From assembly GCF_022809115.1 (NCBI RefSeq), contig NZ_JALGBH010000002.1:809543-873542 (forward strand): 64,000 nt of DNA, written 5' to 3'. Within the stretch, counting starts at the first letter, position 1. Every line of letters begins with the position of its first letter. The stretch comes from Pedobacter montanisoli (GTDB taxonomy: Bacteria; Bacteroidota; Bacteroidia; Sphingobacteriales; Sphingobacteriaceae). The notes under the pieces are model-generated. The model saw only the letters and a list, made by a program, of their open reading frames with translations, did no database searches and was not told the origin of the DNA. A program made the position numbers and the translations under genes. This document shows, in pieces, positions 43,301 through 52,885 of this stretch.

Positions 43301-46300
43301 CAAAACTACAGTTACGGGCCTTACCTTGAAAGACGATAACGTTGCCTATGATGGAACCCCAAAAACTTTAGCGGTTACCGGCAATTTGCCCACGGGCGTA
43401 ACAGTAAACTATGATAGCTATACAGCTGTAGGGACCTATCAGGTAACAGCCACCATTAGCGGCGCTAATTACCAAACGCTTATATTAACAGCTACCCTAA
43501 AAATTATAAATCCGGTACCCGGTAACAACAATATTATTTATGTAAACCTCAATGCTACCGGAACAGGTACCGGTACTACCTGGACAAACGCCATGCCCCA
43601 ACTGGCCGAAGCCTTGAAATGGGCAAGGCAGCAAAACAACTTTACCGCAGATAATCCCCTAAAGATATACGTAGCCCAAGGAACCTACAAACCCCTATAC
43701 AGCGGCGCCGATGGCAGCTATACCACAAAAAGCAACAGTAGAGACAATGCTTTTGTAATGGTAAACAATGTGAAACTATACGGCGGATTTACAGGCAATG
43801 AAACCAATCTTAACGGTACAGCAAATGACCTTGCCGGACGTGTACTCCCCAACCTTGGAGGAACTGGAGGCACTATCCTTTCTGGTGATATAGGCACGGT
43901 AAATGACAGCAGCGACAACAGCTATCATGTGATGGTTATTGCCAGTGCAGCGGCAGACAGTATCGTAGTAGATGGCTTTGCTTTTGCCGGGGCAAATGGC
44001 GACAAAAGTACTACTTATACCTGCAATGGCATTAATATAACAGCAAATACTGGCGGTGGTTTGGCATTGTACAACACCAATAATAAGGTGCTTATCCGTA
44101 ACTGTGCCTTTACTGATAACCAATCCAATCAGGGTGCAGGCTTGTATACCTTATTGGCATCACCTGTATTGCAGAATTGCGTGATACAAGGCAATACAGC
44201 AATGGACAACGGCGGTGCTATGAGCAATTTCAATGCATCTGCACCAACCTGTATCAACGTACTCATGACAGGCAACAAAGCGGCTTATGGTGGTGCTGTA
44301 TTTGCCGGAAGCAGCAGCAATCCTAAGTTTATCAACTGCACTGTTGCTGGCAACTATGCCAGCGGCGATGGCGGCGGTATCAATACCAAAGGCAACACGG
44401 CAATCACCACTATAGGTAACAGCATTGTTTATGGCAATGCTACAGGAGGAGTATCTCCCAATATACGTAACGAAGCAGGAGGTATGGCCAATGTGTTGTA
44501 TTCACTTATCGAAAGCAGTACAGGGATTTGGCAATCTTCTTTTGGTACAGATCAGGGGAATAACGTTTTCGCTAACCCTTACTTTGTGCAAGCGGTGATT
44601 CCAACCCTTGCCAATACACCAAATAACACAGGCGATTACAGTTTGAAAGATATCAGTAATGTCATCAATAAGGGAAGTAATAACTTGCTACCTGTTAGCA
44701 TCACTATCGATCTTGCAAATGCCGTACGCATCTGGCAAAACAGGGTAGATTTAGGTGCTTATGAATTTCAAGGTATATCAACACCCACATTGTCCAACTT
44801 TCCAGATGTTACCAAAACATATGGCGATGCAGTATTTGCATTGACCGGACCAGACAGTAATAGCGATGGAGCCATCAGTTACAGCAGTAGCAATACCAAT
44901 GTGGCAACTGTTAATGGAAATACCGTAAACATTACAGGTGCAGGAACGGCAACTATTACCGCTACACAGGCGGCAATGTCTGGTTACAATAGCGGAAGTA
45001 TCACAATGACTTTAACCGTAAATCAACGTCCCATAAGTATTCAGCCAGCTTTTGCACAAAAAACATACGGCAGTACCTATAGTTATGGAACGATGGCATC
45101 AGCCGTAACCATCAGTGGTCAGGGAATTGCCTCGGGGCAAACCCTTTCTGCAGTAACGATCACCAGTTCAGGCACTCCAAGTATTGCACCTGTAATCGCA
45201 ACTCCCTATTATACAAGCAAGATCACCAATGGTAGTGTGGTAATCAAAGATGCCGGAGATAATGATGTAACCACCAACTATGTAGTTACATTGCAAGAAG
45301 GGCAATTGCAGGTTGAACAAGCGGTATTGACAGTTACGGCTGCTGACCAAGCCAAGGTTTATGACGGGCAGAAGTTTGCTGGGCCTTATACCATTGCTTC
45401 TTATCAAGGATTTGTGAACGGTGAACATGAAAATACATTTGGTGTACTGCAGGGTGCATTGAGCTATGGTGGTTCAGCACAGACAGCAGTTAACGCTTCA
45501 GCAACAGTCTATCCAATTATTCCATCGGGTCTGACCGCACAAAACTATACCATTAATTATGTAAACGGTGGACTGACGATAACGAAACGTCAGATTACAA
45601 TTACAGCCAAAGATGTAACAAAGACTTATGCTACACAATATACATTTGCCAATAATTCGTCAGAAGTAATTATAACCGGTACAAGAAATCCTGTATTCGC
45701 ATCTGGCGATGGCATTAGCACATTGTTATTGAGTAGTACAGGTGCAGCGACAGGAGCAGATGTTACAACTTATCCTATTGTAATCGATAACAATAGTATA
45801 ATAATCAAGGATAATAATGGTAGTGGTAACGAGGTGACCGCAAATTATGCTGTTAGCCTGGTAAATGGAGAGATGACTGTAAACAAAGCAAATCCGTCAT
45901 TGTCTGGCTTTGCCGACATTAACAAAATCTATGGCGATGCGGTTTTCACTTTAACTGCCCCAACCAGCAGCAGTAGCGAAACATTTAGCTATAGCAGCAA
46001 CGATGCAAATGTGGCCTCTATTAATGGTAGTACTGTAACAATTAAAGGCGCAGGAACAGCAACCATAACTGCTACACAAGCTGCTACAACAAATTACAAT
46101 AGCGCTAGTATTAATCTAACCCTATCAGTAGGCAAAGCCAATCAAACAATTAGCTTTGCCCCATTAACTACAAAAACCACCACAAGCCCCGATTTTGCTT
46201 TATTGGCAACCGTTAGCAGCAATCTTGCGCTGAATTTTACAAGCAGCAATGCAGCAGTTGCCGAGGTATATCAGGATGCCGGAGTATGGAAAGTACACAT

Positions 46301-46943
46301 AAAAGGAGAAGGTACAACAGACATCACCGCCAGCCAGACGGGAAGCAGCAATTATCTTGCGGCAGCAGATGTGACACAGCAACTACAGGTAATAGGAGCC
46401 CCACTTCCGGTAACCTTAATCAGCTTCATGGCCAAGCCAGAGGGCCGCTATGCCAAACTGGAATGGAAAACTGCAAGCGAACAGAACAACAGAGGCTTTG
46501 AAATCTACCGAAGCGGTGACGATGGTTTTTTTGTAAAGATAGGCGAGGTTTCGGCTTCTCCACTTTCAAATCTCACCTCTCATAGCTACGCCTACATCGA
46601 TAAAACTCCACTAAATGGTACCAACTATTACAAACTGGTACAGATAGATAATGATGGCAAGCCAACAGAACTGGGCATAAGAAGCTTGACCTTTAGTTTT
46701 TCGGCCTATGGCTTTCTGCTTTACCCCAACCCTGCAGAAGATCAGGTTAATATCAGTTTTACTGCAGGGCGTTTTAATCTATTGCAGGTTGTAGATATAA
46801 ATGGAAAAGTACTGCAACAATGGAATATCAACGATAGGGAAGACAGCAAGATACTGTCGCTAGGTAGGTATCCAATAGGAACGTATATTATCCGCCTCAG
46901 AGGAAAAGGTATAAACGAAACCCAAAAAGTAGTGAAGAAATAA
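40350..46943 (+). CDS. Giant T9SS-exported surface protein: LamG, two beta-helices, MBG/YDG repeats
   Basis: The ATG at 40350 gives 2197 residues with a signal peptide (NFYFKLLFFIIPFLNITTVF, then AQ); an earlier in-frame ATG adds 25 residues without signal character. Order by base position: LamG-type lectin-like domain (40430-41050), right-handed beta-helix with repeated C-x-F/I-x-N turns and GGAV/GGAF motifs (41070-42540), two MBG-like units and a YDG domain (42549-43310), a further Ig-like unit, a second beta-helix (43530-44770), more MBG/YDG units (44785-46130), a beta domain starting LPVTLISFMAKPEGRYAKLE (46405-46690), and a type A T9SS sorting tail (LYPNPAEDQVNISF to KVVKK). Likely an adhesin or polysaccharide-binding protein attached to the surface. 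Confidence 0.9.
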   Translation: MKINFYFKLLFFIIPFLNITTVFAQAALNFNGTGYLSKGTVISTTATNFTMEAWVRWSGSGSNQAIIYNGSTGGNGYGIYLMGNSEIKVLMGGVTFVGSGVSLVPNEWTHLAIARNNNSITLYKNGISIANSTAAPYNPNGNFTIGANNAGSELFNGDIDEVRFWTTARSQEQIRLSMNVLQPSQTNLLAYYDFNNGTPNANNTTISTIPDISGNNNTLTLKNFALTGSSANFVQNVAKIYYVNAAATSLNIGTTWEDAYTNLQTAIDIAAPGDEVWVASGTYQPAYGASFIMKESVKIYGGFPATGNPKFTERNYKANVTTLRGNAGRVIRNESNGLTLAAVLDGFTITEGIVTYSSSGQDQWLEAGAGMRNVNVSPTVRNCTFTNNKAGGNGGAVYNEGGAPMFANCIFSANVCGYTTAGTRSGGAMANNNSTPNLTDCTFSSNIDRCYGGGALFNSYCGAMMLTRCTFLDNSSTSGGAVRNRASHPAFNNCLFLNNKADRFAGAFWNEDILVASPTFTNCVFANNISTGDGAGGAIYNEAAGVSTFNNCVFYGNKALSSGSGGGDGGAFYSSYGATQKFINCTFTRNSSVYHPEVIVCLSSTTEFRNTVLFGNTGGVKSEASFTKGGSVLYIYNSLIQSYPPDDRLSGWYLYAANNLDNTTDPLFVNADNPAGNDGIWGTADDGLRLQVQSPLINKGDNSMATVAIDMVGNQRQVGTVDIGAYEYQGFADPTLSSFADMTKTYGDAPFTIIAPTSNSPGAFSYTSSNTAVATINGSTITIVGAGTAIITAKQAATANYSEGNITKTLTVNKGNPVFSGFANMAKTYGDAPFTIIEPTSNSTGAFSYTSSNTAVATINASTVTIVGAGTATITATQAATANYGGGSTTITLTIARKAITITAANKTKVYDGQVFSGPYTIASYTGFVNGEDETTPGVFSGTLSYNGTAKTAVNVGTAYTIVPSGLTAANYTINYVNGELTITKTTVTGLTLKDDNVAYDGTPKTLAVTGNLPTGVTVNYDSYTAVGTYQVTATISGANYQTLILTATLKIINPVPGNNNIIYVNLNATGTGTGTTWTNAMPQLAEALKWARQQNNFTADNPLKIYVAQGTYKPLYSGADGSYTTKSNSRDNAFVMVNNVKLYGGFTGNETNLNGTANDLAGRVLPNLGGTGGTILSGDIGTVNDSSDNSYHVMVIASAAADSIVVDGFAFAGANGDKSTTYTCNGINITANTGGGLALYNTNNKVLIRNCAFTDNQSNQGAGLYTLLASPVLQNCVIQGNTAMDNGGAMSNFNASAPTCINVLMTGNKAAYGGAVFAGSSSNPKFINCTVAGNYASGDGGGINTKGNTAITTIGNSIVYGNATGGVSPNIRNEAGGMANVLYSLIESSTGIWQSSFGTDQGNNVFANPYFVQAVIPTLANTPNNTGDYSLKDISNVINKGSNNLLPVSITIDLANAVRIWQNRVDLGAYEFQGISTPTLSNFPDVTKTYGDAVFALTGPDSNSDGAISYSSSNTNVATVNGNTVNITGAGTATITATQAAMSGYNSGSITMTLTVNQRPISIQPAFAQKTYGSTYSYGTMASAVTISGQGIASGQTLSAVTITSSGTPSIAPVIATPYYTSKITNGSVVIKDAGDNDVTTNYVVTLQEGQLQVEQAVLTVTAADQAKVYDGQKFAGPYTIASYQGFVNGEHENTFGVLQGALSYGGSAQTAVNASATVYPIIPSGLTAQNYTINYVNGGLTITKRQITITAKDVTKTYATQYTFANNSSEVIITGTRNPVFASGDGISTLLLSSTGAATGADVTTYPIVIDNNSIIIKDNNGSGNEVTANYAVSLVNGEMTVNKANPSLSGFADINKIYGDAVFTLTAPTSSSSETFSYSSNDANVASINGSTVTIKGAGTATITATQAATTNYNSASINLTLSVGKANQTISFAPLTTKTTTSPDFALLATVSSNLALNFTSSNAAVAEVYQDAGVWKVHIKGEGTTDITASQTGSSNYLAAADVTQQLQVIGAPLPVTLISFMAKPEGRYAKLEWKTASEQNNRGFEIYRSGDDGFFVKIGEVSASPLSNLTSHSYAYIDKTPLNGTNYYKLVQIDNDGKPTELGIRSLTFSFSAYGFLLYPNPAEDQVNISFTAGRFNLLQVVDINGKVLQQWNINDREDSKILSLGRYPIGTYIIRLRGKGINETQKVVKK
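42549..43040 (+). repeat. Tandem 83-codon repeat within the surface protein gene
   Basis: Two adjacent units of about 249 bases, both coding FADM/FANM-x-KTYGDAPFTII ... SNTAVATIN ... AATANY, with long stretches of identical DNA (for example GGTGCTTTTAGCTATACCAG). More diverged units of the same module occur at about 44785 and 45890. Near identity at DNA level shows recent duplication or conversion. Confidence 0.85.
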
Positions 46944-46967
46944 TCCATCAAAAGTATTCATATTATT

Positions 46968-47002
46968 GAGCCACCTGAACCCATAAGACAGGTGGCTTTT
47001 TA
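46968..47002 (+). terminator. Terminator after surface protein gene
   Basis: Stem GCCACCTG/CAGGTGGC (8 bp) with an 11-base loop followed by TTTTT, 25 bases after the stop. The remaining 230 bases to gyrA are AT-rich promoter region; TTTAGACTAATAAATTAGAC at 47008 contains the TTAGAC core twice as a direct repeat. Confidence 0.85.
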
Positions 47003-47236
47003 ATAAGTTTAGACTAATAAATTAGACCAATAAAGTTACCTATCTTTTGTCTCGGTAGCTTAAAAAAGGCTGATACCGTAATGTAAATAAGCCAGGACAT
47101 TTGCGATGAATCTAAATGATTAGTTACAAAGACTAAAACTTTTCCACATTGCCTTATATAATGTAGCTTATTTTATTAAATTCGCAAGATTATATCAGTA
47201 GCTAATTAATTCCGTTTTTAACGGACAAAAAGAATT

Positions 47237-49768
47237 ATGGCAGAAGATTTAGAATATCAAGACAGCGACAAGATCATTCCTATTAATATAGATGAGCAGA
47301 TGAAATCTGCTTACATCGATTATTCGATGTCTGTTATTGTGAGCAGGGCATTACCAGATGTGAGAGACGGATTAAAACCGGTTCACCGCAGAGTATTATA
47401 TGGTATGCTGGATTTAGGTTTAGGCAGTGGAAAACCTTATAAAAAATCAGCCCGTATTGTGGGTGAGGTACTGGGTAAATATCACCCTCACGGTGATTCA
47501 TCTGTGTACATGACCATGGTGCGTATGGCGCAACCTTGGAGTTTACGCTATATGATGGTTGATGGACAAGGTAACTACGGCTCAATAGATGGAGATTCTC
47601 CGGCGGCAATGCGTTATACTGAGGCACGTTTTCAAAAAATTGCTGAAGAAATGCTTGCCGACATCAATAAAGATACAGTTGATTTTCAACTTAACTTTGA
47701 CGATTCTTTACAGGAACCGACGGTTTTACCATCTAAAATCCCAAATCTGTTAGTTAACGGTGCATCAGGTATTGCCGTAGGTATGGCTACCAATATGGCT
47801 CCGCATAATTTAACGGAAGTGGTAAATGCAACTATTGCTTATATAGATAACAGGGATCTTACTATTGCCGAGTTAATGAAATATGTTAAAGCCCCTGATT
47901 TTCCAACAGGTGCTATTATTTACGGTTACTCAGGTGTTCAGGAAGCTTTTGAAACCGGAAGAGGTCGTATTGTAATGCGTGCCAAAGCCGAAATAGAAAC
48001 CATAAAAGATAGAGAGAGCATTGTTGTTACAGAAATACCTTATCTGGTAAACAAAGCCCAGATGATAGAACGTACAGCAGAGCTGGTAGGAGAGAAAAAG
48101 ATAGAAGGTATCTCTAATATTAAAGATGAGTCTAATAAAGACGGTATCCGTATTGTCTATGAGATAAAAAGAGATGCCAATGCCAATATTGTACTAAATA
48201 ATTTATTTAAATATACAGCCCTACAAAGCTCATTTAGTGTAAATAACATTGCGCTGGTAAATGGACGTCCGCAATTATTAAATCTTAAAGATCTTATTCA
48301 TCATTTTGTTGACCACAGACACGATGTAGTGGTTAGAAGAACAAAATTTGAATTAGGAGAGGCCGAAAAACGTGCGCATATCTTAGAAGGTTTACTTATT
48401 GCTTTAGACCACATTGAAGAAGTAATTAAACTGATCAGATCTTCAAACACACCAGAAGATGCACGTACAGGTTTAATGGAAAAATTTGGTTTAAGTGATA
48501 TACAGGCCCGTGCAATCTTAGATATGACTCTTAGAAGGTTAACAGGACTTGAAAGAGATAAGATCAAAGATGAATATGCTGAATTGATGAAAACCATCGA
48601 ATACCTGAAATCTATATTAGCAGATGAGGGTTTAAGAATGAAGATTATTAAAGATGAGTTGACAGAAATTACCGATAAATACGGTGATGAACGCAGAACA
48701 TCTATTGTTCATTCGGCAGAAGATATGAGTATGGAAGACTTTATCGAAGACGAAGAAGTTGTAATTACCATATCTCATGAAGGTTACATTAAACGTACAC
48801 CGGCTACAGAATACAGAATACAGGGACGTGGAGGAAAAGGTTCAAAAGGAAGTGATTCAAGAAATGAAGATTTTATTGAGCATTTGCTGGTAGCCACTAA
48901 CCACAACTATATGTTATGCTTTACAGATGCGGGTCGTTGTTTCTGGTTACGTGTATATGAAATACCTGAAGGTACCCGTCAAAGCAAAGGAAGAGCGCTT
49001 CAGAATATTATCAATATTCCTAAAGAGGAAAAAGTTAAAGCGTTTATTAAAGTTAAAAACCTGAAAGATCAGGAATACTTAGAGAACAACTTTATTATCA
49101 TGTGTACCAAAAAAGGTACTATCAAGAAAACTTCTTTAGAAGCTTACTCAAGACCAAGAGTAAACGGTATCAACGCCATTAACATCAATGAAGGCGATCA
49201 GCTTTTAGAAGCCAGTCTTACTACCGGAAGCAGTGAAATATTAATGGCCTTACGTTCAGGAAGAGCCATTCGTTTTAACGAAAGTACTGTAAGACCGATG
49301 GGCAGAACTGCAACAGGAGTAAGAGGTGTAACCCTAAGTCATGACAAAGATGAAGTAGTTGGCATGATTGCTGTAGATAATCAGGAGGCAACTGTATTGG
49401 TGGTTTCAGAAAAAGGTTATGGAAAACGTACCGATATAGAAGATTACCGCGTTACCAACAGAGGAGGTAAAGGCGTTAAAACCATTAACGTAACTGAAAA
49501 AACCGGTGAACTGGTAGCTATTAAAAATGTTACGGATGAAGATGACCTGATGATTATTAACAAATCTGGTATAATTATAAGAATTGCAGTAGCAGAATTA
49601 AGAATAATGGGCAGAGCAACACAGGGCGTTAGATTAATTACCTTAAAAGGTAACGATGAAATTGCTTCTGTGGCCAGAATTGACCATGAGGAAGAAGAAG
49701 AGGAAATTGTAAATGGCGAAAATCCAGCGGATGAAGGCACAACATCGCCAGAATCAGATAATGAATAA
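47237..49768 (+). CDS. gyrA: DNA gyrase subunit A
   Basis: 843 residues. The active-site tyrosine is Tyr127 in [10 protein letters not shown]; the QRDR is [20 protein letters not shown] (81-100). The C-terminal beta-pinwheel has the degenerate GyrA box GRGGKGSKG (about 535) and further RGGKG and GRATQGVR repeats; an acidic tail ([13 protein letters not shown]...) closes it. The GyrA box supports gyrA over parC. In the QRDR, Met92 occupies the place of E. coli Asp87, while the residue for Ser83 is Ser88. Two TPR genes follow. Confidence 0.95.
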   Translation: MAEDLEYQDSDKIIPINIDEQMKSAYIDYSMSVIVSRALPDVRDGLKPVHRRVLYGMLDLGLGSGKPYKKSARIVGEVLGKYHPHGDSSVYMTMVRMAQPWSLRYMMVDGQGNYGSIDGDSPAAMRYTEARFQKIAEEMLADINKDTVDFQLNFDDSLQEPTVLPSKIPNLLVNGASGIAVGMATNMAPHNLTEVVNATIAYIDNRDLTIAELMKYVKAPDFPTGAIIYGYSGVQEAFETGRGRIVMRAKAEIETIKDRESIVVTEIPYLVNKAQMIERTAELVGEKKIEGISNIKDESNKDGIRIVYEIKRDANANIVLNNLFKYTALQSSFSVNNIALVNGRPQLLNLKDLIHHFVDHRHDVVVRRTKFELGEAEKRAHILEGLLIALDHIEEVIKLIRSSNTPEDARTGLMEKFGLSDIQARAILDMTLRRLTGLERDKIKDEYAELMKTIEYLKSILADEGLRMKIIKDELTEITDKYGDERRTSIVHSAEDMSMEDFIEDEEVVITISHEGYIKRTPATEYRIQGRGGKGSKGSDSRNEDFIEHLLVATNHNYMLCFTDAGRCFWLRVYEIPEGTRQSKGRALQNIINIPKEEKVKAFIKVKNLKDQEYLENNFIIMCTKKGTIKKTSLEAYSRPRVNGINAININEGDQLLEASLTTGSSEILMALRSGRAIRFNESTVRPMGRTATGVRGVTLSHDKDEVVGMIAVDNQEATVLVVSEKGYGKRTDIEDYRVTNRGGKGVKTINVTEKTGELVAIKNVTDEDDLMIINKSGIIIRIAVAELRIMGRATQGVRLITLKGNDEIASVARIDHEEEEEEIVNGENPADEGTTSPESDNE

Positions 49769-49788
49769 CTAAAAACTAAAATTATAAA

Positions 49789-50871
49789 ATGAAAAAAATC
49801 CTTTTAAGTGCCCTTTTCCTGGGCGCAGTAGTAGGTGCCCATGCTCAGAAAGCTGAAGTAACAGAGGCACGTAAATTATGGGAGATATTCAATAACATAG
49901 GTATTAAAACAATGCCTTTGAATAAGAATTTAGAGAATCTTGAAAAAGGCCTTAAACATACAGACAATGCAATAGCCAACGAGAAAACCAAATCTTTGGC
50001 TGAAACATGGAGTTTAAGAGCCTCTTTATCATCAGCAATCAGCGTTATGGATACGCTTGATTTTAACAACTCTATAGCAAAGCAAAAAATTGCTGAAGAA
50101 GCAATTGCCAAGACTAAAGAACTGGATAAAAAAGGTGATGAGAAACAAGCCCTTGAAAATGCTCAGATCAATGTTGAAAATGCGATCAATACCAGAGCAA
50201 TAAAATTATACAATAAAAAAGACTATAAAGGAGCTTTAGTTGAGTTTAATGAGCTGATCGCAAGAAAGCCGGGAGATACCGGCCTTTACATCAATGCCGG
50301 CGTTACTGCAAAGCAAATGGGCGATTTCCCACAGGCCATTAAACATTTCAAAAAAGTAATCAGTTTCAATGTTCCTGAATCAAAAGATTTTTACCGCGAA
50401 GTAATTAACATGTCTTTAGATAATCTTAAAGATACAACAGGAGGTTTAGAACTAGCCAGAGAAGCACAAGCTAAGTTTCCGGCAGAATCTGACTTTATAG
50501 GTATAGAAACCGATATTTATATCACAAGAGGAGATATTGCAAAATCTCAGGAATTATTAGGTAAGCTAATTGAGAAAGATCCTAAAAGAGCTATTTATCA
50601 ATATTTAATGGGTGATACCTATTATAAACAAGCATTAAACATACAAGAGCAACGCGTTAAAATAGATGCCAAAAAGGTAAAAGAATACAATGCCTTAACA
50701 ACTAAAATGGTAGCTTTAGTAGATCAGTCTATTCCTTATTACAAAAAAGCTTTAGAATTAGATCCTAAGTCAGAGCCAACATTGCAAACGCTTAAGCAAA
50801 TTTATGCGTTTAAAAATGATACAAAAAATTACGAAGAGATAGATAAATTATTAAAAGCGTTAAAAAACTAA
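49789..50871 (+). CDS. Secreted/periplasmic TPR protein A
   Basis: 360 residues with a signal peptide ending VGAHAQ. Helical repeat protein: TPR units from about residue 140, for example AIKLYNKKDYKGALVEFNEL, PGDTGLYINAGVTAKQMGDF and QSIPYYKKALELDPKSEPTL. It begins 20 bases after gyrA and ends in a terminator, so it is co-transcribed with gyrA; this placement is common in Bacteroidota. Function unknown, probably a scaffold. Confidence 0.85.
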   Translation: MKKILLSALFLGAVVGAHAQKAEVTEARKLWEIFNNIGIKTMPLNKNLENLEKGLKHTDNAIANEKTKSLAETWSLRASLSSAISVMDTLDFNNSIAKQKIAEEAIAKTKELDKKGDEKQALENAQINVENAINTRAIKLYNKKDYKGALVEFNELIARKPGDTGLYINAGVTAKQMGDFPQAIKHFKKVISFNVPESKDFYREVINMSLDNLKDTTGGLELAREAQAKFPAESDFIGIETDIYITRGDIAKSQELLGKLIEKDPKRAIYQYLMGDTYYKQALNIQEQRVKIDAKKVKEYNALTTKMVALVDQSIPYYKKALELDPKSEPTLQTLKQIYAFKNDTKNYEEIDKLLKALKN

Positions 50872-50891
50872 CCGTTCTTTAATAGCAAAGC

Positions 50892-50927
50892 AAAAGGACG
50901 ATAAACTTGAGTTTATCGTCCTTTTTT
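50892..50927 (+). terminator. Terminator after TPR protein A
   Basis: A perfect 14-15 bp stem (AAAAGGACGATAAAC / GTTTATCGTCCTTTT) with loop TTGA and a run of six T. It separates the two TPR genes. Confidence 0.92.
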
Positions 50928-50942
50928 ATTTTCTTTGTAAGG

Positions 50943-52079
50943 ATGCACAGAATATACCTTTTTTTCATATTATCAGTTTTATATTGCAATGCTGTAAATG
51001 CACAAGGTTCACAGGTGAAAATAGCCAACAATAGTGTTGGAAAGTTGCAAACCAGCATCAGTAATAAAGAAGATCAGAAAAAACAATTTGTCATTATAGG
51101 AGAGGGGCTTAAAGCAATTGAAAGCGCCCAGAACGATAAGAAAACTAAGAACTGGCCAGAAACCTGGGCCATAAAAGCATACCTTACGTCTTATGTGGCA
51201 CTGGTAGATGAAAACGAACAAAGTGCCGAAAAAAACTTTTCCTTGGCAGTAGAAGCCTTAGCTAAAGCCAAAGAATTAGACAAATTTCAGTCTAATCATG
51301 AGCTCATAGGTGCAGCAGAAAAGAACATCATTGCCAAAAAGCAGAGTTTAGGCACAGAAGCTTTCAATAATAATGATTTTTTAAATGCTTATACTTTATT
51401 GAAAGATGTAAGCGATCGTTATCCAAAAGATACGTTACTGGCTGTAAATACAGCTATTTGCGCACAAAACATACAGCAATACAATGATGCACTGGCATTT
51501 CTGTTAAGAGCTAAAGAAGCCGGAATTAAAAATCCCAATGTTTATCAGAATATAGCAGCAATTTATACTTCAAAATTTGATAACGAACAGGCTATTAAAA
51601 CACTTGAAGAAGGTTTGCAGCTCAATCCTTATCATGTATCATTGAACAATGATTATATTAACCTGCTGTTAGACAATGAGAGATATGATAAAGCGTTCAA
51701 AAGGATTGAAAGCTCTTTAGGACAGGATAACCAGAATAAGCTATTACTTTTTTTATATGGATATCTGCAACAATACAAACAGAATAATCTATCAAATGCA
51801 GAAAATGCTTATAAAAAAGCTCTTAATTTAGACCAGAATTACTTTGATTCATTATATCAGCTGGCTTTAGTTTTTTTAAGTGAAGCCAATAATAGTCTGA
51901 ACGAAAAAAATACGACCAAGTATAATTCATTTACCAATCGTGCAGAGTTTACTTTGCTCAGAGCTTATGAAATCAATCAAAATAACAGAAACGTTGTCAA
52001 ATTACTGATTGATATTTATACACGTAAAAATCGCCTTGACCGAGTGCAGGAGCTCAAACGTAAACTTAATGAGTTTTAG
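50943..52079 (+). CDS. Secreted/periplasmic TPR protein B
   Basis: The ATG at 50943 with GTAAGG before it is the likely start (378 residues); an upstream in-frame TTG lies inside the terminator hairpin. Signal peptide MHRIYLFFILSVLYCNAVNA. TPR units include FNNNDFLNAYTLLKDVSDRY, KFDNEQAIKTLEEGLQLNPY and SNAENAYKKALNLDQNYFDS. It is a diverged paralogue of the preceding TPR protein (shared ETWAIKAYL-type and AKELDK segments), so the pair arose by tandem duplication. Confidence 0.85.
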   Translation: MHRIYLFFILSVLYCNAVNAQGSQVKIANNSVGKLQTSISNKEDQKKQFVIIGEGLKAIESAQNDKKTKNWPETWAIKAYLTSYVALVDENEQSAEKNFSLAVEALAKAKELDKFQSNHELIGAAEKNIIAKKQSLGTEAFNNNDFLNAYTLLKDVSDRYPKDTLLAVNTAICAQNIQQYNDALAFLLRAKEAGIKNPNVYQNIAAIYTSKFDNEQAIKTLEEGLQLNPYHVSLNNDYINLLLDNERYDKAFKRIESSLGQDNQNKLLLFLYGYLQQYKQNNLSNAENAYKKALNLDQNYFDSLYQLALVFLSEANNSLNEKNTTKYNSFTNRAEFTLLRAYEINQNNRNVVKLLIDIYTRKNRLDRVQELKRKLNEF

Positions 52080-52386
52080 AAATCTTTAGATTTTACAGCA
52101 TAGTTAGTATTTAAAGAGGGTTGATAAATTTATAACTTAACATAATGTTAATTATAAGACAAAATGATCCGCTTATGATGGGTATTTTAAAGGAAATTTT
52201 GTAATTTACGATTTTCAATATCAACCCTGTTCAAAATGGCTTGAAGCGTTGGAAAAAACAAAAAACGATTAACACGTTGGAAGAAATATTGCGAAATATG
52301 AAGTGATGGTGGAGAAATTATAGTGTTCAGTAGTAAATAATTATTAAAAGAGCTTTAATTTTTGTTTTATATAAAAAATTTCAATT
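52080..52386. other. Intergenic region, no gene recognised
   Basis: About 300 AT-rich bases. Short broken frames (for example around 52180-52290) have no start and no family I know. It may contain the promoter of the 73-residue ORF; no clear consensus is seen. I see no RNA gene. Confidence 0.4.
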
Positions 52387-52608
52387 ATGAATACAAGAGA
52401 AGCTAATAAGCAACAATTGATTGAACGTATAGAGAAGGAATTGCCAGATTTTGCTAGAATGGTAAAAACAACAAAAGATGAAATGATAGTATTATCTCAG
52501 GATGCTTTTGCTGCCGATTATCAGGAAAATGAATTTACATTATTAGGAATGGCTGTAAAATACGCAGGCTTATATAATCGAGAGGTTACTATTATCCCAA
52601 ATAAGTAA
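52387..52608 (+). CDS. Small hypothetical protein (73 aa)
   Basis: A 73-residue protein, MNTREANKQQLIERIEKELP at the start, then ARMVKTTKDEMIVLSQDAFA and a strand-rich end LLGMAVKYAGLYNREVTIIP. Normal codon use and a compact alpha/beta pattern suggest it is real. No family recognised. It sits alone between degraded sequence on both sides, a setting that suggests a small accessory gene, perhaps part of a broken toxin-antitoxin-like or phage-derived unit. Confidence 0.5.
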   Translation: MNTREANKQQLIERIEKELPDFARMVKTTKDEMIVLSQDAFAADYQENEFTLLGMAVKYAGLYNREVTIIPNK

Positions 52609-52633
52609 TTATTCTTTTTATGAGTAATTATGA

Positions 52634-52726
52634 TTTTCCACCCTTAATGACAAAGAGTTTGATCAAATAGTCAGAGACTTATTAAAGGATAATGCTATTG
52701 ATGATTTATTTGTAAAAGCAAAATAA
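52634..52726 (+). pseudogene. Possible remnant reading frame after the 73-aa gene
   Basis: Thirty sense codons bounded by stops, reading FSTLNDKEFDQIVRDLLKDN then AIDDLFVKAK. Protein-like composition, no start codon. Perhaps the 3' end of a lost partner gene. Low certainty. Confidence 0.22.
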
Positions 52727-52844
52727 TTTTAAGATCAAGTTTGTTGCAGAAGCGAGAGAATAGTTAACCGATGATTATTATTAATATAAACTTGTCTGTA
52801 TAAAATTAGTTGGGTTTTCTACTCGTTAAGTGTTTAACTTTTAA

Positions 52845-52885
52845 TTTGATGTTTGATAACAAATTACTAAATTTGTTAGTAATTT
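52845..52885 (+). promoter_or_regulatory. Promoter overlapped by inverted-repeat operator, DUF763-EndoV operon
   Basis: TTTG at 52845-52848, a 19-base spacer and TAAATTTG at 52868-52875 match the Bacteroidota promoter consensus fully. The -7 box lies inside a perfect inverted repeat, AAATTACTAA-ATTTG-TTAGTAATTT (52861-52885), whose last base adjoins the ATG at 52886. A protein bound there would block RNA polymerase and ribosome access. Confidence 0.7.

Noticed and set aside
42549-46130. Repeats in the surface protein gene as a CRISPR-like or non-coding array
   Set aside because: Units keep the reading frame and encode MBG/YDG domains; there is no short repeat-spacer pattern.
47008-47027. TTTAGACTAATAAATTAGAC as a third copy of the receptor operator upstream of gyrA
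   Set aside because: Only the core is shared, the arms are direct and not inverted repeats, and iron control of gyrA is not expected.
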